A stretch of DNA of 64,000 nucleotides, from the NCBI GenBank assembly GCA_944472155.2, contig OX235273.1:30539204-30603203 (forward strand), read 5' to 3'. Source of the DNA: Trichobilharzia szidati. Its lineage: Eukaryota; Platyhelminthes; Trematoda; Strigeidida; Schistosomatidae. A program made the translations under genes and the position numbers. Shown here one piece after another: positions 35,911-48,165 of this stretch (the first letter of the stretch is position 1; every line of letters begins with the position of its first letter). The notes under the pieces are model-generated. The model saw nothing but the letters and a program-made list of their open reading frames with translations, had not been told where the DNA came from and made no database searches.

Positions 35911-36640
35911 ATCAATCATCACACTATTTTTATTCCTGTTTTCAATATTTTTTATTTTTCTTTCTTTTCTTCCGATGTTCATCTCTCCTGGTTATTTTTT
36001 TAATTTGCTGTCTGTGTTTTTGCACTATCTGGTTTCTTTTGCTGTTATTGTTGGGTTTTGATTTTTTTTCTGTAGACTGATATTTTTCACTCTACTTTGT
36101 TCACTTTTTTTATGTTTACCTTTGAAACTTTTTGCATTTTTTATTGCAGTTTGAATGATTTTCTGTGAATATTCAGTGATCTTTGGTGAAAGTAATTTTT
36201 GTTTATGATAGTGACTTTTTTCTCGATTTTTTCTTAGTCATCTGATCCTGATTTATAAAGCATGTTATCATTGGAATTATCATACATGGTGTTTGCTTAC
36301 GTTTTTCTTCATAGCACGATAAAAATGAATGCAAATTTGTTTAGTTTACAAGTTTTCTTATTCAGTAATTTTTTCATGATGTAATTATTTGAGTATTTGT
36401 CTTGAGTTTCCATTTTACTCATGACATCGGAATGGCTTTCTGAGTTTGCACATGAAATGGACAATCTGTTGAGTCTTGATGATTTATTCCTTTTCCTTTT
36501 ATAGTTTTGTTAATATCGCAATGAGTAAAATAGAGTGTGTAACCATTAGAGACCTTCGCGATTATCTGTGACTTCACGTTATACTCTCTGAGATGAACGC
36601 AGAATGCTCTTTTTGGGAAATCTCTTGGGGAATCACAGAT
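35911..36640. other. T-rich unassigned sequence right of the array
   Basis: Long T/C-rich runs occur on the plus strand. No gene or repeat partner is identified. Confidence 0.45.
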
Positions 36641-37990
36641 AAACTAGGATGATTTCTGGGACATTCATAATTGAAAACTCCCCCATTCCAACTCAAGTGA
36701 AATTAAATGAAACACTTCTTATCACATTGATGCATGCTGTTCTCGTTTTATCAGATCTTAGACAAAATGCCTATAGAAACTCTTACGTGCAGTATAAATT
36801 GTCCACGAATGAAGAACACTTCAGTGGAACTACGGAGCTACTGTCATCAAGAGAACAACTGGTTAACATATTATGATTTGACTTAAATATTCACAGCATG
36901 CAACCAAGGCTAGTGTGTTTTCACCTTGCAGTATGAGTGATGCTTTTAATTATTTCAAGGAATCTGTCGTTAATAACAGTTCTAATCATAACATGAACCA
37001 TAGTTCAGGAACAGGAATTCAATGAGATTTTAAGTAATTGGAGTGACTATCTAGTCCTTTTTCTGTGTAGTGGCGCAGATAATTTCATACCAAGCGTTTT
37101 AAATTATCTTCTTGATCAAACTAATGAAAATCCAACTGTAATAATCCCTGATCGAATTCATTTGGATGAATCAAAGATAAACGAAGAATGGATCTTAATA
37201 CACCTGGTTGGAGTTTCTTGAATAGCACCACTAAGCCAATCAGATTATGTTAACAAACGTTCACTAATTCAATTAATTAAAAAGTAATTTCTAGACTAGA
37301 CATCTCAGATAGATCCAACTGAACAGATTCAGGAAAAATGACAAAAATGTTAAACAAAATTAACGGTGAATCATTCATTAGCACACAAATATATTAACCA
37401 ATTCATCTACTCAGTTTTGAAACTCGTGGCCAGTGTAATTAAGATAGATGTTTAACTGCTACTCTATATTATCGATCTCGACATCAAATATTACTGACAA
37501 AATTATTATCTACGATTTGTCATATCAGATAAATCCTCAATTTGAGCGAGTTAATGCATTAGATGCTCTTTCGATGGAATAAGCCATCTACACAGGCATT
37601 AAACCATGTAAAGTCAATTTTATCTGTTTATCTCGTACAGGTGTTGAAGTATGTCTACAAAGAGAAGTTCGCTGCTACAGACTAGCAGGAACTCTGTACA
37701 CTTCCAAACAAAAACTTCATATAAGTTCGACGATACTGAATTTAGTGTTTAAAACCAAAGAAATTTATTACTAATATTATTAAGTCAGTTCGGCGATGAA
37801 CTATAGAGCTGCAATAAGTATCGTCGTCAGGACTAGCTATAAACCCACCCTAAACTTCACTTTATGAGAAGTTCCTTACACTCGTGAAATTTAATTGGTG
37901 GTCCAATGATCACACTTTTTCAACTGATCTAAAATCATCTGACCTTGAAGAACTCTTTGTCAAGTAAGCAATATCTGATTACACAAAGCA
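36641..37990 (+). other. possible decayed multi-exon gene, unrecognised
   Basis: Several short plus-strand blocks look exon-like. Frame 36649-36876 (75 codons) is one. A block at about 37011-37221 encodes SNWSDYLVLFLCSGADNFIP and is preceded by aaccatag. A block at about 37870-37956 encodes FNWWSNDHTFSTDLKSSDL and ends at caagtaagc, a good donor. Acceptor-like ttttcaccttgcag (about 36920-36933) and tttatctcgtacag (37629-37642) also occur. No family is recognised, and the blocks cannot be joined into one phase-consistent model. Chance frames or a pseudogene are both possible. Confidence 0.15.
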
Positions 37991-38709
37991 AACAATAACT
38001 TTGGAAGGAATTTTCTATGACTTTATTCATATTTTAACTCACCTAGAATAACTGAAAGTTAAAAATCTCAGAAATCAATTATTTTCATGGAAGCCTCTTT
38101 TTGATATTACATAATCTCACAATTTTATGATGGAATTCAGGTTCTTGAAGTGATGCTCCGAAATTCCCTTCAAAATTATTGGTTCACTGACGGATTCACT
38201 TGGTCTACATGGTGAAATCTAGAGGATGTACTGAGGCAACTATTCTCAGCAGGCCTCATGTTGAAGCTTTAAAGACAAACGGTCAAAAAACATTGTTCTA
38301 ATATCAAGACTGGATTGTCATCTTGGGTCTAAAGTTGTAGGAACAAACACACCATAAATGTATGATCAGCTTGAAATTCACTAGTCAAACTGGTCAATGC
38401 GTTCAAAATTAGATATATGTAATGCACTACATTACGAGGTAGCCCGATGGTCGGCAGATACACTGAAGCCACTACAACTGAAGCAGGCTTAATATATTAT
38501 GGTAGATATCGCCAGAAAGGTCAATGGTGAGACAAAGAATTATACAGAATTCACTTTGCGAATCAGTAATGTCCTCCATTTATAAATGACCATTGATGGT
38601 GTTTGTGAACCTCTATTAAGTAATGACATGAGGCTTTAGAGAGACTGTACGATCAACGTACGATTTCATATTAACAACAACATTTTTACTCAGGCTGAAG
38701 GTGTGCAAA
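37991..38709. other. unassigned sequence
   Basis: Weak resemblances to retroelement motifs near 38220-38275 and 38650-38740 were noted but are not strong enough to annotate. Confidence 0.4.
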
Positions 38710-40329
38710 TGGACTCCCTTATTTTCACTCTTTCAACCAATAGGTGTATCATTAATAAATGCAGTCAATAAAATACAGTTTTACTGTACCTTCAAAGTTA
38801 CACGGTGTACGTACTAGTAATCAGAAGTCAAATTTATTTGGGTAAAGTGGACTTTTAAAGTAGCTGTGAGTAAATCACCATGTAAAAGTTCCTTTAGGAT
38901 TCATTACTGTAGGAGATAGAGATACTGGAAAATAAGTCGGCTTAAATGTCTCTTGTTGTAAAATGAGAACTTCTAAATTACAGAAATAAAAACAAACAGT
39001 AAGGCAAAGTGTGACTCACGTAGCTGAACTAAATCTTGGAAAAATAGCAGAGGAACGGGCAAACAAGATTTATTAGCTCATTACGAATACTATTGGTAAT
39101 ATTTTGATATTATTGTTATCATAACTCATTCATCGTCTAAACTATTATTTGTTTGCAACTGGATTCAGCCTATTGATCAGATCAGTATTTCACCTTCCAA
39201 CATGATTTAACTTTTGAATTTCGTGTGATTCAATAAGCCAAGTTTGTGCTTCCTTCTCCCATGCAGATTCATGAAACACTCTAGTTGCAACGAAAAGGAG
39301 AAGCTTATTAAGGCCGAATATGTATAGACTCGAAAAACATTATTAACGGAATAGTTCACATGTTTGATAACATTTAAATAACATGCGATGCATGAATAAA
39401 TATGAGACAGTGTTTCGTAAACAATATACAGTTTAATCTGTTTGACAATATGATTTCGAATAAATTTGCACTCAATTTTCAGGCTACTGTTCTCCTTACC
39501 TGCTTCTTCTAAAATTAGAAGTATTTAAACAAAAATACCCAAGAGTGATCCAAATTAGCTCATGTCATTTGTGAGGAATTGACGAGTGCATGGCATTCGA
39601 ATAGCCTGAATATTTTAACAAATTTATATTGAGAAAAATTCGAAGCAACTTATAACTACTGAGTCATTTAGTGTGTGACAAGAAGTATGGCTGACGAGCG
39701 GACATTCACTTTCAGAGGGAGATATAAGGAATGTTAAATATGTTGGGTTTCCTTTGATGCTCTTCAGCCTTCTTCTTAGTAAAGACGGTTAGAATATGTA
39801 TACAACGTCTTCTTGAAAAAAATGACCAATTCAAGCAAAGGAGTATTGGCGTGGCCAGTGATGGGCAGTTTTTGCTCAAACTAAATGACGATTGTCAAAT
39901 GATTTTTACGAATAAATCAGTTTGTAATAGGCCTAGTTCAAATAAAATTTGTTAACTTTGACGGGCTGGCATATACATGAATTATTAGATTCTGATTCAC
40001 AGTGAAAGATTCATGAATAAATTTAAATTCCTTTTGCATGTGATTATACGTACTCATCTTCTTTGCTGTGATCACAGTTCACTTAATAACATTTCTTTTG
40101 TATTTAATGACCACGCAACTAGGAAAGCGTGTGTGATGCTCTGTTACTTTTTATTATCTACACACGCTTCTACTGATTGATTCATATTCTCGCCTGCTTA
40201 GTAAGACTACTGGGAAATGCAGATTTTCATCCCTTTCATCTTCAAAAGTAAAAGTTAGTGAAGTGTAGATGTTATTAAATTTCATCAAAAATTCGTCAAA
40301 TCAACACTGAATGTGGTTTGTTTTATTAG

Positions 40330-40395
40330 ACTGTAGGCATTCAGCCACTTGGTTATGGATTCCAGTCTCGTTCCACCTGCGTAACCCAATTACAT
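40330..40395 (+). repeat. tRNA-derived SINE-like relic in D2
   Basis: A box-A-like attcagccacttggtta (40339-40355) directly precedes a box-B-like ggattccagtc (40357-40367). This is the orthologous relic of 10340-10420 in D1. Compressed spacing means it is not a working tRNA. Confidence 0.4.
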
Positions 40396-40469
40396 CATCA
40401 GGTCTCAAATAAGAACGATGACTAATCTTTTTATTCTATGGTAGTTTGAGTGGTGTTTCACTGGTCAAA

Positions 40470-41690
40470 ATACACTCTACTATATTAAATGTGAATGAGC
40501 AGAAAAGGGTGATATTCTGCATTCATTCCTGACTGTTGAATATCAAGTGAAATTTTACACATACCTTTTCCTTTAAAATGATTCGAAAGACACATATTTT
40601 GCAATTTCCGCCGGTAGAATTCTAATGGAAATAATCATGCCAGATTCGCATTGAACGGAAATGAATATGTTGGACTGCATGGTATCATCACGTTTCATAT
40701 TATTACGGTTGACTCAGTGTCTGTTACCTGAAGAATCTATTCGATGTTACTGAGTTTATCATTGTTATCAGTCTTCAAATACGAAGCCAACACAAGTTTT
40801 TCACCTATGCAATACATTTCATTTCATAAGATATTTACTTGATTTTCACACGTGGGCGATATATCATCGTCTTCTTATATATTCGGTTAGCTTCATAAAT
40901 TCAGACTATTCCAGTTCAGTAAATAGTTTGCTCTGATTTTTGGCAAATTGCCGCTCTAATGATCTAGTTTTAATATGATATTCGTCAGAGATATGATACA
41001 GTGAGATGCACGTGTTGTGGTCTTTACAGAAAAGAAAACATATTACTAGGCAGGACGATCTGTTTCTCTTGAAGTGCGGAACGTAATGATGCAGTATCAT
41101 ATGTAATATCCAAATGATAACTGAACGAGTGAAGTTGTGCCTTATAATGATGCACATACGTGACATGGATATGGTAAAGCCGGAATGTTGCTCAACATAT
41201 GGCCATCCATGTTTCAGAATAATTGCTTTTGTTGCATTCAATTGCTTGCCTTCTGGAGGCGAAACTGCCTTATTAACAAGTGATTTATTGAAGATTATCT
41301 GTAAAAGTTTCTCAATAAATGGGAAGGTTTCGTATGTGAAGCAACAAGAATTATGGCTCACAATCTAATGGTTGACTGAACGGTCACTATAATACAAGTA
41401 TCCATCTACATCCTTATTCTGTCTTAGTCGTCACATTGAGATTTATATATTGCTCCCACTTCTTCAGTTGTACGAACACTAGATAGCAACTCAACTGAAC
41501 GTTTTCAGGAATAAAGACAATTCTGTTAATGCTACTGAAGTGTAAGTGCCATTTCACTGGTCGAAACACACTCATATAATAAAATGTAAATGGGCAGAAT
41601 CAGGCGACATTCTGCCTTAAATTCTGACTGCTAAATATCAACTGAGAATTTATTCATACCCTTTGCTGGTGAATAAATCGAAAATGTGAT
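40470..41690 (+). repeat. local direct duplication within D2
   Basis: The segment 40450-40600 (gtgtttcactggtcaaaatacactc..aaatgtgaatgagcagaa..tgaatatcaagtgaaat) recurs at 41545-41690 (gccatttcactggtcgaaacacactc..aaatgtaaatgggcagaa..taaatatcaactgagaat). D1 shows one clear copy, at 11040-11180. The extra copy in D2 is therefore either a later local duplication or has been lost from D1. Confidence 0.6.
40906..41361 (-). CDS. unrecognised 151-codon ORF in D2
   Basis: This is one of the longest uninterrupted frames outside the retroelements. It has no recognised domain, is rich in Ile, His, Ser and Cys, and contains a hydrophobic run around residues 85-95. An overlapping plus-strand frame (41114-41368) is also open. 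The region is largely absent from D1, so conservation cannot be tested there. Chance is likely. Confidence 0.12.
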   Translation of the reverse strand: MSHNSCCFTYETFPFIEKLLQIIFNKSLVNKAVSPPEGKQLNATKAIILKHGWPYVEQHSGFTISMSRMCIIIRHNFTRSVIIWILHMILHHYVPHFKRNRSSCLVICFLFCKDHNTCISLYHISDEYHIKTRSLERQFAKNQSKLFTELE

Positions 41691-43259
41691 TCACCTCACT
41701 GTAACTTAAGATTGTATACTGGGATGTATTAATTATGGAAACATTGACGATGAAGCAAAACTTACCAGAAATGAATATGTTGGTCTTCAACATAGTGTCA
41801 GGGAGCCGCTGACATCAACGCATTGATGCTATGCTGATACATGTTCAAGAGTCTCTGATAGCTGGCTTAGTTGGTGTAAATAGCAAGAAATACGTGCACA
41901 GATATACTGATGGGAAAATGCATCAATTCTTTTTGTTTTGTCGCTACTTCCCAAGGATATATTCTGTAATGATCCACCTTGTAATTCTTTAACCTATATT
42001 TGTTTTCTAAGAATTCTCGGTGTGTTCTGTATGTGTGTTTCGGCGTGTTGATGACAGGCCTGTGTGATCCCTATTCATTCTGACTACTCTCTGTAACTCA
42101 TAATTTAATCTTAACATTTAGTAGGTATATATTCTTTTCGGCAAAATGGCAAGCATGATGTGCAGGAAGCTACTTCTTATTATTACAAAGGATTGAGAGA
42201 GCACCTTCATATAGCCATAATCCTTTGAATAAATTTGTTGAAATGTATTCTACTTATAAAATATTACTCAAGTTATTTTAATCCAATATTGAATAGTTGT
42301 ACGTGAAGTAAATTAACAGTGTATGGACATCGGGTAATAATTAGTAAGTATCGGTTAGTAAAGCTGAAGTCAAAATTGTTAGGAATACGGAAATTAAATT
42401 GTTGGGAACTCACTTGCTTTATTGACTGGAAGAGAAGAGAATTTTGGAATATTCCTCGAAATTGAGCTGCTGGTTTCGAGTTTTAAATGCACGCGAAAAT
42501 TTATATCTATTTTAATTTTTTCGGTTAGTTAAAATTAGTTTCATTTAAAATTCCACAATACGCTTTTCATGAATCTAACTAAGACTAGTCGATTTCGTGT
42601 ATAATTGTCTCTCTTTTAAGCTAAAATGAACGTAGACGTAGACGGAGTGACTCTACATGTATAAGCTAACCTTAAGCTCAACAATTTCTTATGTGGTGTC
42701 TTTAACTGCTAATTGACTGAGATATCACTCAAATTAATCAGTGGTGTTTGATAGCCTGATTTAAGTGTCCTATACAACTGACGGCAGCTTCGCTCGTTTA
42801 GGGACAGGCTCATCAGTTGTGTACTCCATCTGACTCAGCTCAGAATATCTGAGTAGTTAAAACCACCCGAACTCTGGATAGCTACATGGATGAACTGGTG
42901 ATACAGTGAAACAAATTCTATCGCAAAATTTCACCGAAATATATTTTGCTTGCAAATTGTGAGTTAATTTTAAATTGAGAATATTCTGGTGTAGCTTATA
43001 GGCACGTTATATTTTTTGAAATCAGCCACAACCCAACTTATTAATCATTTTTCCCCAATCGGTAGGATTCTTCCAAATTTCACTCCTGCTCAGAAGTCAA
43101 ATAAATAATTTATTCAGTGATGAAAAGTAATTGGAACACGTGTCCACAAAGCCAGAATCCATCCCCGATGCTTCGTTAGGCTTATGAATAACTTAACTAA
43201 AATTGAAAAATTGAAATCTCTTTAACTTTCAAAATTATCACAACTGACAAAGAAGAAAA

Positions 43260-43510
43260 CAACAGAAGAAGTTACAAATGTCTGTCAGAAGCCTCACTTC
43301 TATGTGTGCAGTATCAGCTGTACTTCCACAATTCTGGTCTCCACTATCCTCAGTAGCCTTATAAAGAAACCATGATGATGATTCTTTATAGCAAATAAAT
43401 GCATTGTTTCTGTGTTCACCTTGTATTGTGAAATGGCGATTAAATGAAATCCAAGTTAGCTTTCATAGCATGCATCCCATTATGAGAGTATTTCCAGTGT
43501 TTTACTGCAA
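43260..43510 (+). repeat. diverged single copy of the array-unit body, inside D2
   Basis: Sequence cagctgtacttccacaattc, then tctccactatcctcag, tgcattgtttctgtgttcac and a degraded ttttcacagt-like end match the array body and the D1 relic at 12895-13215. Divergence from the array is much greater than between array units. Confidence 0.7.
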
Positions 43511-43560
43511 ATGCATTGGGAAACACCAATAAAATAATTACCTAAGAAAAACATAACCTC

Positions 43561-45099
43561 ACACCTGTCTGACATTCCAAAAGGCAGTCAGTGTTTATAC
43601 ATCAATAACACGGGTTTTGTAATTATTTCAGCTCAGTATGAATGGGAAAACGTGAGGTATGTATTCTAATTTTAGGAAAATCAGAATTATTCAAAACTTG
43701 GAGTTTCGGTTCCCTGAGTGGGAAGAATCATTGATATCATGCTGTTAAATTCTTATGATTCTCTGAGTGAACAGGAGTACTTATCTGGTTGATTAACTGT
43801 TTACTTACGCATTGCTTGAACATAGCACATAAAAAATGAATGCAAATTGCGTTCTAATAAAATTTGCATATTAACCAAGTCATTTGCACTAGTTATAACT
43901 ATGAATATTTTAACGATATTTCCTTTTTCTCTATCATCTATTTAGATATTCAGTTTATTTCATTGCGCAGAGATACAGTTAACAGCTTATGATTATAAAA
44001 TATTCCCATAGTCCATTTTCACAAAAAGCATTTTCTAAAATTCCTATTTGTTCTGAAACCTGTACTGAGTTTTATCTCACCATCTATTGTACGAATTCAT
44101 ATATGAATGGAGCCTATATAACACATCAATCGATCTGATATGGTTGCTGCTACTTTCAGGCATCCTTATTACTTGATCACATGTGGATTGTTTGAGGAGT
44201 ATTAATGAGCATCTAAATTGTCTTGATCTAATGATAAATGACATTAACTGTGAATACTAATGTAATTAAGATTAAATCGGAAGACTGATTACTCTCCACA
44301 TTGAAATACCCTCAATCTTCTATGCCACCTTGATGTGCAATAAACAGAATTTCAGCTTTATTCATTTCGTAAGGAGTTGTGATTGAAAAGTGATTGACAT
44401 CCCAAGAAGCTTAGTACGGTATCGATTTCTAAATCTACTTTAAATTACATCTACTTCACTCAGTCAGATACTCCCGTCTACTTATATATGAATTTCAGGT
44501 GGTGGGCAGGTAATTACAATTAACGAGGTAAATTAGAGTAATGTTTTCATTATACTAACGTTGTCATCGGTGAGTTTGAGACCTTGGAATCACTAAAGTG
44601 AATTGAGAATTTAATAGGAATTACCCGACATTTTGTGCATGTTTCAACTCACCTGTCAATTCTACAATTCAAGCAATGTGGAAATATGGTAAATGCATTA
44701 AATTATGACTTTCTGTCAGTATTTCTACTCATGATTGATAAGTCTCGAAGATGCCTTCTTCATGAATCTGTAAGTATCTGAACATCGAAATCGTACACGT
44801 TATATGAAGAAATGTCGCAAGATACCTTCAGATTGAAGTGCGCTCTCGTGAATACACCAGTCATCCAGACACAACATTTAACATTTCGAATCAAAGACTG
44901 ATCGCCTGATGACATCGATTTATGAAGGGATAAACATTAAAAAAACAATGTATGATAAATATGCAGATTCAATAAGATTCGCCTTACTAACCTTTACACA
45001 CTAGAACGAGATGAGTATGAAAATGAAATTATGTATATAAAATTATGAGTATTATATATCTACCATCAGCACAGAGAATAGAGAACCCACTAACCACAA
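43561..45099. other. unassigned AT-rich sequence
   Basis: No gene or recognised repeat is seen. Confidence 0.45.
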
Positions 45100-45144
45100 A
45101 TATACACATATATATGCATACATATATATAATTATATATATAAA
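45100..45144. repeat. imperfect (TA)n microsatellite
   Basis: Alternating A/T with a few interruptions (atatatatgcatacatatat, then attatatatata). Confidence 0.8.
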
Positions 45145-46087
45145 GAGGATTAGTGTTTGAATGATAACATGACATTGTATTGCTGCTGATAAGAAGAGAC
45201 TCCAAATAGCACATCCACATACACTTTAGGGCAGAATTCGTCGGCCTATATCCAAGTGCGACAACATTAGTGTATATCATTATGAATCACAAGTATATTG
45301 GGAAAATGGATGAATAGATGTTATCACTGTGCACAACAGCCATTAGCTAAATAGTTGACAGGAAGTTAAAGTACTTCTTGAAGTGTGAATGTGTGACTTT
45401 GTACGGTTGACTGTTACAGAACAGATAGGTAAGATGTGTGAGCAGACATCAGTAAAATAACTAGCATGGATTGAAATATGTTCAATGAAAGGAAATAACA
45501 AGGAACAAAGATGAGTGGGGAAATTTCTTGGATCATGAGGTAAAACTAGGATCAAGGACATGAAAAAGATCGAACAGATTTTGTCTTCAGCCAATGGCTT
45601 TTCTTGATTTTATACAGTGTCACATTTTCAACTACATGAAGAAAATGCACTACCTATAAGTAGCAAGTAGTATGAAGTTAAACGAAAGAAAATATAGTAG
45701 GAACAGTAAAGAAAGAGTTCACACAGTTCCTTTAATACCAGCCTAGCTTTCCTTATTCCATTTTCTGAAAAGTCACCTAAAAGGCACAATTAAATCTGGC
45801 GACGTGGTCAACAAACCTCATGTAGTTTGTTAGCTCGCCATTCCGTGTAGAATACAGCTACAGTAAGACATTTCCACTGTACTCTACTATTCACAGTCAC
45901 TTTCAACCAGCTCTAAAACTACCAACAAACTTTCATTTTCTATTCACATTCTATCCACCATGTCACCCTCAGACAATTTACTTATCGGCTTTCATTGCTG
46001 TTGCACACTGGAGTTTGGCGTGTGGTGTCACCTGAAGATCTCCTCAAAGTTTATTCACAGTAATGCTTAAACCATATGCTTGGTGGT
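45145..46087. other. unassigned sequence
   Basis: The frame 45343-45594 (minus) has no motif. Nothing else is recognised before the 3' end of the CR1-like element. Confidence 0.4.
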
Positions 46088-48165
46088 GAACAATAATAAT
46101 AATAATGATTTGCTTTATTCCAGAATCAGTACTTGTGATACAGAATGAAATTTTCAGCATTAATCACAATATTGCATCTAATTTCCTCAAATTATAAAAC
46201 AAATTAATCACACAGAAAATTTTTCTACATTTACAATAGGGTTAATATAAAGAGAAATAGAAAACATGCAGCATTTAAATGGAAATAATAGTAATGATAG
46301 CAGCTAAGGTAATGATAATAATAATAATAATAACACACAGTATTGTCGATGCGGTATACAAATCCTTGGATGATTAAAAATATCGAATATGATGCTCTGT
46401 TTGCATGATATGGTGAGGGGAAAAACGAAGATTACAGCAGTCATAGAGATAAGTTGGTGTTTGCAGTTATGAAAGTAAAACAAAGAATCAACAGGACCAT
46501 AAATATAATAGAAATAATAAAAGTAAAACTTGAAGGTATTTAAGGATGGATGGAGGAAATTGTTTATTTACCAGATGAAAAAAGGTTAGTCAATTCTTGT
46601 CTGACGCTATTTTCATCACATAAAATACGTGCCAAGTATGGTATCATTGAATTTTTATACTTAGATGTGCGAGCATACAGTTTTCTGAAGTTACTTCTTG
46701 TTCTACCTGAGGAGATGCAAGGTGAAAGCTGAGGGTAAAGTGGATGCTCCAAGTCAGACAAAATCGCTTTAGCAAATTTACTGCACGAAGTCGCGTGCCT
46801 ATCGACAACGACGTTAACTATGTAGTCCACTGGAACACCACTCATCCTACTGACAGTCTTCAGCATTCTACGAATTGTGACAAAGTCCTTTTTAAGCAAA
46901 CCAGGAAAGAATAAGGGTGAACAACAAAGAAGAATAGGTAGGATGCAAGAGTTTATGAACTGTAAGAGGAGGGGTTGAGTTATACCCGAGTGCCTTAACT
47001 TCTTAATGTAAAATGTCAGGCGGAATATTTTACTGGAGATCGCTGAGACATGGGAAGACCAGGAGAGATCAGAAGAGAGAATAAGTCCAAGATACTTAAT
47101 TTCTGATTTAATTCCTATATCATTGTCATCAATCTTACAACTGTCATGAGAATCGACGGCTTCTTTTAACTGTCGTTTACATCTTAAGCTGAAATTAACA
47201 GTTTGACATTTAGAAGGATTCAGTTTAAGACCGTTAGACTCAGACCATTTACTGACTCCCGACAGAAAGCTATTTACTTTGGTACAATCTAGCTGGGAGT
47301 TAACAGCCATTGAAACAGTTAAATCATCAGCGTACTTCACAAAATTTATTTCATCAGACTGAGGCAAGTCATGTAAAAAGAAAGAAAAAAGAAAAGGAGA
47401 AAGGACAGAACCTTGAGGGACACCAGCTTCAGTAGGCAATGAAGTGGAAGACTTCCCTTTATACACGGTGTACTGCTTTCTTTCTGAGAAATAAGAGTGT
47501 AACCAATTAACGGCCCAACATTCTGTTTGACTTGCAGCAAGTTTATTTAATAAGATGTCCCTAGGGACCGAGTCAAAAGCAGATGTATAGTCTAGGAAGG
47601 CAAAACGAACAAATTTAGCCCCTTTGTCTAGACTTGAGGCAATGTTATGATATAAGACGGCAGCTGCATCTAAAGTGCTTCTACTGTGCTTATAAGCAAA
47701 CTGTTTTGTGTCATTAAAGGATTTAAGAGAGGGTACAAGACTAAGTAAAAGCAGTTTCTCCATAGTTTTCAAAAAAGGAGAGGTAATAGCAATGGGTCTA
47801 AATTTGACACATGCTCCAGTAGACGATTTAGGTACGGGTACAACTTTAATGTCTTTCCAAACAACAGGCACAATATTACTGGAAAAAGATTTGTTAAACA
47901 GATCAGTGAGAGGGTAACATAGAATATCAGAACATTTTTTGAAAATAATACTAGGTATATGATCTGAACCTAAGCTCTGGGAAGGGTTCAGAGACTTGAG
48001 GCACTTTTGAACATCATTTGTGTTAAACCCTGGAAAGGGGCTATTATTAACACTAGTGATACTGGGAAGCATGGAATTTGGGGGAGAATAAATAAAAGAC
48101 TTATTAAGAGTACATACATCAGAAGAACACGGAATATTGTTTATCTGCTTATATATCTGATTGTC
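46088..48165 (-). mobile_element. CR1/Jockey-like non-LTR retrotransposon, 5'-truncated
   Basis: The element runs on the minus strand. Its reading frame is open from about 48165 to the stop at 46564-46566, with no endonuclease upstream, so it is 5'-truncated, as is usual for target-primed insertion. A roughly 475-bp 3' untranslated region follows. It contains an (AAT)n tract at 46311-46333 and ends at a second (AAT)n tract (46092-46110), plausibly the terminal simple repeat used by this class. Sequence beyond 48165 on the minus-strand 5' side hits a stop and shows no similarity to the class. Relatives in schistosomes are the SR1/Perere CR1-type elements; exact family assignment needs a database search. 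Confidence 0.85.
46564..48072 (-). CDS. non-LTR reverse transcriptase, 502+ codons, uninterrupted
   Basis: This is the only long intact retroelement frame in the window. Motifs lie in the expected order: FRPIAITSPFLKTMEKLL (residues 91-108), motif A FLDYTSAFDSVPRDILL (159-175) with the catalytic aspartate at 161, motif B GVPQGSVLSPFLF (217-229), and motif C VKYADDLTV (245-253) with both metal-binding aspartates. A thumb-side block IKYLGLILSSDLSW (325-338) follows, and then a C-terminal extension to residue 502 typical of CR1/Jockey proteins. The Met at 48072 is only the first in the truncated frame; the frame is open for another 31 codons upstream to about 48165. Preservation of every catalytic motif and the lack of stops point to a young insertion. 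Without its endonuclease and promoter it is not expected to move by itself. Confidence 0.92.
   Translation of the reverse strand: MLPSITSVNNSPFPGFNTNDVQKCLKSLNPSQSLGSDHIPSIIFKKCSDILCYPLTDLFNKSFSSNIVPVVWKDIKVVPVPKSSTGACVKFRPIAITSPFLKTMEKLLLLSLVPSLKSFNDTKQFAYKHSRSTLDAAAVLYHNIASSLDKGAKFVRFAFLDYTSAFDSVPRDILLNKLAASQTECWAVNWLHSYFSERKQYTVYKGKSSTSLPTEAGVPQGSVLSPFLFSFFLHDLPQSDEINFVKYADDLTVSMAVNSQLDCTKVNSFLSGVSKWSESNGLKLNPSKCQTVNFSLRCKRQLKEAVDSHDSCKIDDNDIGIKSEIKYLGLILSSDLSWSSHVSAISSKIFRLTFYIKKLRHSGITQPLLLQFINSCILPILLCCSPLFFPGLLKKDFVTIRRMLKTVSRMSGVPVDYIVNVVVDRHATSCSKFAKAILSDLEHPLYPQLSPCISSGRTRSNFRKLYARTSKYKNSMIPYLARILCDENSVRQELTNLFSSGK

Larger units (their letters stand above)
38710..43560 (+). repeat. 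segmental duplication block D2 (partner D1, 7860-13260)
   Basis: This is the direct-orientation copy of D1, with the same series of landmarks in the same order (listed under D1). It differs from D1 by indels. The largest clear one is an extra roughly 230 bp between the shared ggttagctt (40889) and the shared gagatttata (41439). D1 and D2 flank the tandem array at about 9 kb to its left and 3 kb to its right. No confident gene is seen, and beyond the sub-features listed separately nothing else in the block is recognised. Confidence 0.75.

Noticed and set aside
38210..38285. Frame resembling a Ty3/Gypsy RT connection (LEDVLRQLFSAGLMLKL)
   Set aside because: The resemblance is confined to about 17 residues, with no RT motif before or after it.
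38640..38745. Frame resembling a Penelope or non-LTR palm (TQAEGVQMDS)
   Set aside because: Only a few residues fit, and the segment overlaps the start of D2, whose D1 counterpart shows no such motif.
46550..46732. Plus-strand ORF over the CR1 3' end
   Set aside because: It is antisense to the 502-codon reverse transcriptase.
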